This document shows, in pieces, positions 60,634-64,000 of a DNA stretch of 64,000 nucleotides. How positions within the stretch are numbered: position 1 is the first letter of the stretch; each line of letters starts with the position of its first letter. A program made the position numbers and the translations under genes. The stretch is taken from positions 1 through 64,000 of the forward strand of contig CAMBRF010000007.1 in the NCBI GenBank assembly GCA_945870225.1, read 5' to 3'. The notes beneath the pieces are model-generated. The model was given only the letters and a program-made list of their open reading frames with translations. It was not told the DNA's origin and did not search any database. This DNA is from PVC group bacterium (lineage in GTDB: Bacteria; Verrucomicrobiota; Kiritimatiellia; CAIKKV01; CAITUY01).

Positions 60634-61934
60634 GCGATGGGGAAGGAACGGGTTCGGTCACGTTCGACCAATGCGGCACGGTAGGCCTTGACGTCAAATT
60701 GCGGGGCGGCCCCGGAGTCAACGGCACCCTGGGCCACGGCGGAGGGAATGGCAACGAACAGCCGGCGGTCGAAGGCTTTGGGAATGATGTAGCCGGGCCC
60801 GAAATTCAGGGTGGTGTTGTAAAGCTTCTGCACTTCAGCGGGGACCGGCTCACGCGCGAGCGCCGCGAGCGCCTCGGCCGCCGCCACCTTCATCGGGAGG
60901 TTAATGGTGCGTGCCCTTATATCCAACGCGCCCCGGAACAGGAACGGGAAGCCCAGAACGTTGTTGATCTGGTTGGGGTAATCCGAGCGACCTGTGGCCA
61001 TGACAAAAGGATTCTTCCCCATCGCCTTCGCCACGATCTCGGGCTTGATTTCGGGATCAGGATTAGCCATGGCAAAAATGGCGGGATAGGTCGCCATGTT
61101 CAATATGGCCTCCGGTTTGAGGCAGTCGGCGGCGGACACGCCGACAAACACATGAGCCCCGCGCAGGGCATCATCCAGTGTGGCGGCGGAGGTTTGCACG
61201 GCGTGTTCCCTCTTCTTGCCCGTCAGATCCGTGCGTCCGTCGCGCACAACCCCCTTGGAGTCGCACAGGACGATGTGGCAAGCCCCGGCGGCCTTGAGCA
61301 TCTCGCAGATGCGGATGCCGGCGGCCCCGGCGCCATTGATGACAATCCGCAGTTCGGAGAGCGCCCTGCCGGTGATATGGCCATAGTTCATGGTCGCGGC
61401 GAGCGTGATCACCGCCGTCCCCCACTGGTCATCGTGGAAAACTGGAATGTCCAGCATGGCATCAAGCGTATCCTCGATCTCAAAACAGGCGGGTGCCGCA
61501 ATGTCCTCCAGATTAATTCCGCCATACATGGGGGCGATGGCGCAAACGGCGTCAATGACGCGACGGGGGTCGGTCTTGCCGGTGTTGCCCCCTCCCATGC
61601 GGCAGGCATTGACGGGCACCGGCCAGCCGTCCACATCGCCAAAGGCCTTGAAAAGCACGGCTTTGCCTTCCATGACCGGAATGCTGGCCTCGGCCCCAAG
61701 GTCGCCCAGGCCGAGGATGGCCGTGCCGTCAGAAACCACGGCCACGAGATTTTCCTTGGCGGTGTACCGATAGAGGGTTGAGCGGTCGCGGGCGATTTCC
61801 TTGACCGGCACGGCGACACCGGGGGTGTAGGCGAGGGAAAGGTCACCGGGTCCGGTCAACGGTTTGGACATTCGCATGCCGATTTTTCCGCCCAGATGGT
61901 AGGCGAGAATCGCTTCGGTTGTGGGGGTGGTCAT
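60630..61934 (-). CDS. malic enzyme (oxaloacetate-decarboxylating malate dehydrogenase)
   Basis: 434 residues: Y-T-P-G-V-A-V-P-V at about residue 35, the core V-S-D-G-T-A-I-L-G-L-G-D-L-G, E-D-I-A-A-P-A-C-F-E-I-E, H-D-D-Q-W-G-T-A, the nucleotide-binding G-A-G-A-A-G-I-R-I, then F-A-M-A-N-P-D-P-E-I. It converts malate to pyruvate and CO2. It is the short form without the C-terminal phosphotransacetylase domain of MaeB. Cofactor (NAD or NADP) is not settled. Confidence 0.95.
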   Translation of the reverse strand: MTTPTTEAILAYHLGGKIGMRMSKPLTGPGDLSLAYTPGVAVPVKEIARDRSTLYRYTAKENLVAVVSDGTAILGLGDLGAEASIPVMEGKAVLFKAFGDVDGWPVPVNACRMGGGNTGKTDPRRVIDAVCAIAPMYGGINLEDIAAPACFEIEDTLDAMLDIPVFHDDQWGTAVITLAATMNYGHITGRALSELRIVINGAGAAGIRICEMLKAAGACHIVLCDSKGVVRDGRTDLTGKKREHAVQTSAATLDDALRGAHVFVGVSAADCLKPEAILNMATYPAIFAMANPDPEIKPEIVAKAMGKNPFVMATGRSDYPNQINNVLGFPFLFRGALDIRARTINLPMKVAAAEALAALAREPVPAEVQKLYNTTLNFGPGYIIPKAFDRRLFVAIPSAVAQGAVDSGAAPQFDVKAYRAALVERDRTRSFPIA

Positions 61935-62098
61935 GTGGCTCCAGAAGTTTGAAGGTTGATGCTTAACTGATCGGGTTATTCCTGAAACAGCGGAACAATT
62001 TATGAAAGGGACCTGGGGAATACAATAGGATTGTTTTTTCAGGCCCGCCAGATTTCGGGCTTCTCGTCGGGGCGCTTGTCAGCTAGTATGAAAGTCCA

Positions 62099-63043
62099 AT
62101 GATGATTCAACACAACGGCTTCGATGTGTACCGCCTGCGGGCGGACGACGGTCTGTCCAGGGTTGAGGTGGTCCCCGAACTGGGCGCCATCGTCAGTTCC
62201 CTGCAGTTGCCCTGGGAGGGGACCTTGCGTGAGGTTCTTTTCCAGCACCCCTTCTTTTGGGAACCGCATTCGGAACGGACCCGCGGCGGGTTCCCCTTCC
62301 TGTTTCCCATCTGTGGCCGCCTTGAGCGCGACGGCGTTGCCGGTTCTTATCTGTATGATGGGCACGTCTACCAGATGAAGGCTCATGGCTTCAGCCTGCG
62401 GATGCCGTGGGAGGTGGTTGAGGCGACGGAGTCCGCGTTGACCCTCCGGTTGCGCGACACGGCGGCGACCCGGCTCCAGTATCCCTTTGCTTTTGAGGTG
62501 ACCCTGCGGTTTTCGATGCGCTGTGGGGCATTTTTCGTCGAGCAGGAGTACGCCAACACCGGGACCGACCCGCTGCCGTATTATGCCGGGTTCCATCCCT
62601 ACTATCTCACGCCGCCGCCCGGTAACGGCAAGGATCGCACGCGGATCCGGTACAAGGCCCAGTCCCAGTTGCGCTACAACGCGAGGTTGACCGATGTGGT
62701 CGGTCGGGAGGCCCCGCCGGCCCTGCCTCAATGTGTCACCTCACCCGAATTGCATGAGCGTTTGACGGAAGTAGCCCCGGGGACGGATGTCGAACTCATC
62801 TATCCGGATGGCATGGTGCTGCATACGGTGGCGGAAGGTCACGAGGATCCCCATCTTTTTCCCTTCGTTCAGCTCTACACGATGAACGATTGCCCCTTCT
62901 TCTGTGTGGAACCCTGGATGGGGTTTCCGAATGCGTTGAACACCGCGAAAGGTTGCCGTTGGCTGCGCCCGGGGCAAAAGGAGCGGGGGACCCTGAGGGT
63001 ATGGACGGCGGGGCCGGATGATCGGGAAGATGGGCGTGCGTGA
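62099..63043 (+). CDS. aldose 1-epimerase family protein
   Basis: 314 residues of the galactose-mutarotase fold, with P-F-L-F-P-I-C-G-R-L, K-A-H-G-F-S-L-R-M-P-W with the catalytic-type histidine, Y-Y-A-G-F-H-P-Y-Y with a second histidine, and a late E-P-W-M-G-F-P-N-A. The substrate may be a sugar or sugar phosphate. The last bases overlap the downstream kinase start by 4 bp (GTGA). Confidence 0.9.
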   Translation: MMIQHNGFDVYRLRADDGLSRVEVVPELGAIVSSLQLPWEGTLREVLFQHPFFWEPHSERTRGGFPFLFPICGRLERDGVAGSYLYDGHVYQMKAHGFSLRMPWEVVEATESALTLRLRDTAATRLQYPFAFEVTLRFSMRCGAFFVEQEYANTGTDPLPYYAGFHPYYLTPPPGNGKDRTRIRYKAQSQLRYNARLTDVVGREAPPALPQCVTSPELHERLTEVAPGTDVELIYPDGMVLHTVAEGHEDPHLFPFVQLYTMNDCPFFCVEPWMGFPNALNTAKGCRWLRPGQKERGTLRVWTAGPDDREDGRA

Positions 63044-64000
63044 TCATTGGGTGTCATATCAAAATCAGAAAAAGACAACGTCATCCACTGAGGGCCGGCA
63101 CCGGGAGCAGTCGTGAATGGCGCACGCTCAGCCTTTCGCTGAGCGTGGCCTTTGTGGCTTCGGTCGTCGGTGCGGCCATCAACTTTAATGCTCGTATCGC
63201 CGCATTCTTCCGCCCACATGCCAATCTCCCCCTGGTGCAGTTTGTTACCAACTTCCTGGTCATCTGGTTGGTGGCGCTGCTGGTCGCGTCCTACGTTCGT
63301 TGGCGCCGGGCGGCCATCCGGAGCGAGGAACTGGAAGACATTATTGACAGCATCAATCCGGATGTCCTGCTGGTGGTGGATCGTGACCGGAACATCCTCA
63401 TGGCCAACGCCTCCGTGGCCAGGATGTTCGGGTATACGCTGGATGAGGTGATCCATAGCAAGACGGAGACGCTCTACTTTGACCGGCGCAATGTCCCCGA
63501 TGCGAAACATGAAATTTATGATGTGCTTGAACGGGAGGGCTTTCATGTCGGGTTGGCCACGGGCCGGAAACAGGACGGGAAGACGTTCCCCCTTGAGATC
63601 ATTACCGGTCTGCTTCGAAATCATGGGGGCAGTGTATTGCTGTTGAGGGATGTGACCGAGAGAAAAGAAGCCGAGGAACTCCTGAGCGAGCGTGAAGGCC
63701 AGTTGAGGCAGTCGCAAAAAATGGAAGCCCTGGGCCTGCTGGCCGGGGGCGTTGCCCATGATTTCAACAATCTACTGACCTCTATTCTCGGGTTTGGCGA
63801 CTTGGCCCTCAAGTCCCTGCCGGAGGGGCATCAGGCTCATGCCGACATCCAGCAGGTGGTTGCGGGGGCCGAGCGGGCCGCCAAGCTGACCGCGCAACTG
63901 CTCGCGGTTGGCCGCAAGCAAGCCCTTAAAATCCAGACGCTCGATTTGAACTCTATTGTCACGGGGACGGTCTTGATGTTGAAGCGGACTCTGGGCGAAG
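63040..64000 (+). CDS. membrane PAS-domain sensor histidine kinase (N-terminal part, cut by window edge)
   Basis: An open frame of at least 320 residues begins with GTG at 63040. Two hydrophobic segments (S-L-S-V-A-F-V-A-S-V-V-G-A-A and F-L-V-I-W-L-V-A-L-L-V-A-S) precede a PAS domain (E-L-E-D-I-I-D-S-I-N-P-D-V-L-L-V-V-D). A HisKA box follows, with the phospho-accepting histidine in G-G-V-A-H-D-F-N-N-L-L. The ATPase domain lies beyond base 64000. This H-box type often occurs in hybrid kinases with a C-terminal receiver. Confidence 0.9.
   Translation, partial: MIIGCHIKIRKRQRHPLRAGTGSSREWRTLSLSLSVAFVASVVGAAINFNARIAAFFRPHANLPLVQFVTNFLVIWLVALLVASYVRWRRAAIRSEELEDIIDSINPDVLLVVDRDRNILMANASVARMFGYTLDEVIHSKTETLYFDRRNVPDAKHEIYDVLEREGFHVGLATGRKQDGKTFPLEIITGLLRNHGGSVLLLRDVTERKEAEELLSEREGQLRQSQKMEALGLLAGGVAHDFNNLLTSILGFGDLALKSLPEGHQAHADIQQVVAGAERAAKLTAQLLAVGRKQALKIQTLDLNSIVTGTVLMLKRTLGE

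Overview
This window looks like a chromosomal segment of a Gram-negative bacterium of the Planctomycetes-Verrucomicrobia-Chlamydiae (PVC) type, most likely Kiritimatiellota, Lentisphaerota or a relative. The case rests on LolC/E-LolD and a polysaccharide export channel (two membranes), very large secreted proteins ending in a Phe-Tyr-Lys/Arg-Ile type C-terminal module, autotransporter-type beta-strand repeats, an ECF sigma factor of the Rhodopirellula/Verrucomicrobium kind, DUF4091 and DUF2092 proteins, and high-GC codon use. The phylum is inference.

Region 1 (1-17.8 kb, minus strand) is a near-continuous transcriptional unit for a surface polysaccharide. In transcription order it holds a beta-strand-repeat secreted protein, a C25 (gingipain-like) peptidase, a PqqD-like peptide-binding protein, a 55-residue peptide missed by ordinary gene calling, an HprK-like P-loop kinase, an exporter-type ABC transporter, a Wza-like export protein, an outer-membrane barrel, a small secreted protein, a Wzc-like tyrosine autokinase, an O-antigen ligase/polymerase, a nucleotide-sugar dehydrogenase and a truncated DegT aminotransferase. 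Many junctions are 4-bp ATGA overlaps. The peptidase, PqqD, peptide and kinase block has the parts of a small modified-peptide (RiPP-like) system without lasso cyclase or peptidase genes; it is the best candidate for an undescribed system. A PF14907-type nucleotidyltransferase is read divergently.

Region 2 (19-28.5 kb) carries an Ebo-type cluster (EboE, D, F, C and, about 4 kb away, EboB). It is joined by overlapping reading frames to an ECF sigma factor and a membrane protein with a terpene-cyclase-like extracytoplasmic domain. Between EboB and the sigma gene lies a shikimate kinase fused in frame to a REP-associated tyrosine transposase (RAYT), with many copies of a 59-bp double-hairpin repeat inside and behind it.

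Region 3 (28.7-42 kb) is mostly housekeeping: a DUF2092-lysS-lolC/E-lolD operon, valS, lemA, tRNA-Lys(UUU), MTA phosphorylase, comF, folC, a Nudix hydrolase, and a cupin with an iron-dependent alcohol dehydrogenase.

Region 4 (42-64 kb) holds an 1838-residue secreted subtilisin with an internal 1.1-kb tandem duplication, a sorbitol/sorbose-phosphate-type dehydrogenase, a dnaK-groES-groEL-rpoZ-smpB-tatA run with a terminator and possible promoter superimposed between groEL and rpoZ, a TPR protein, a polysaccharide deacetylase, a Cys-rich response regulator, a hemolysin III protein, a DUF4091 protein, rpmB, dusB-malic enzyme, and an aldose epimerase overlapping the start of a histidine kinase that runs off the end.
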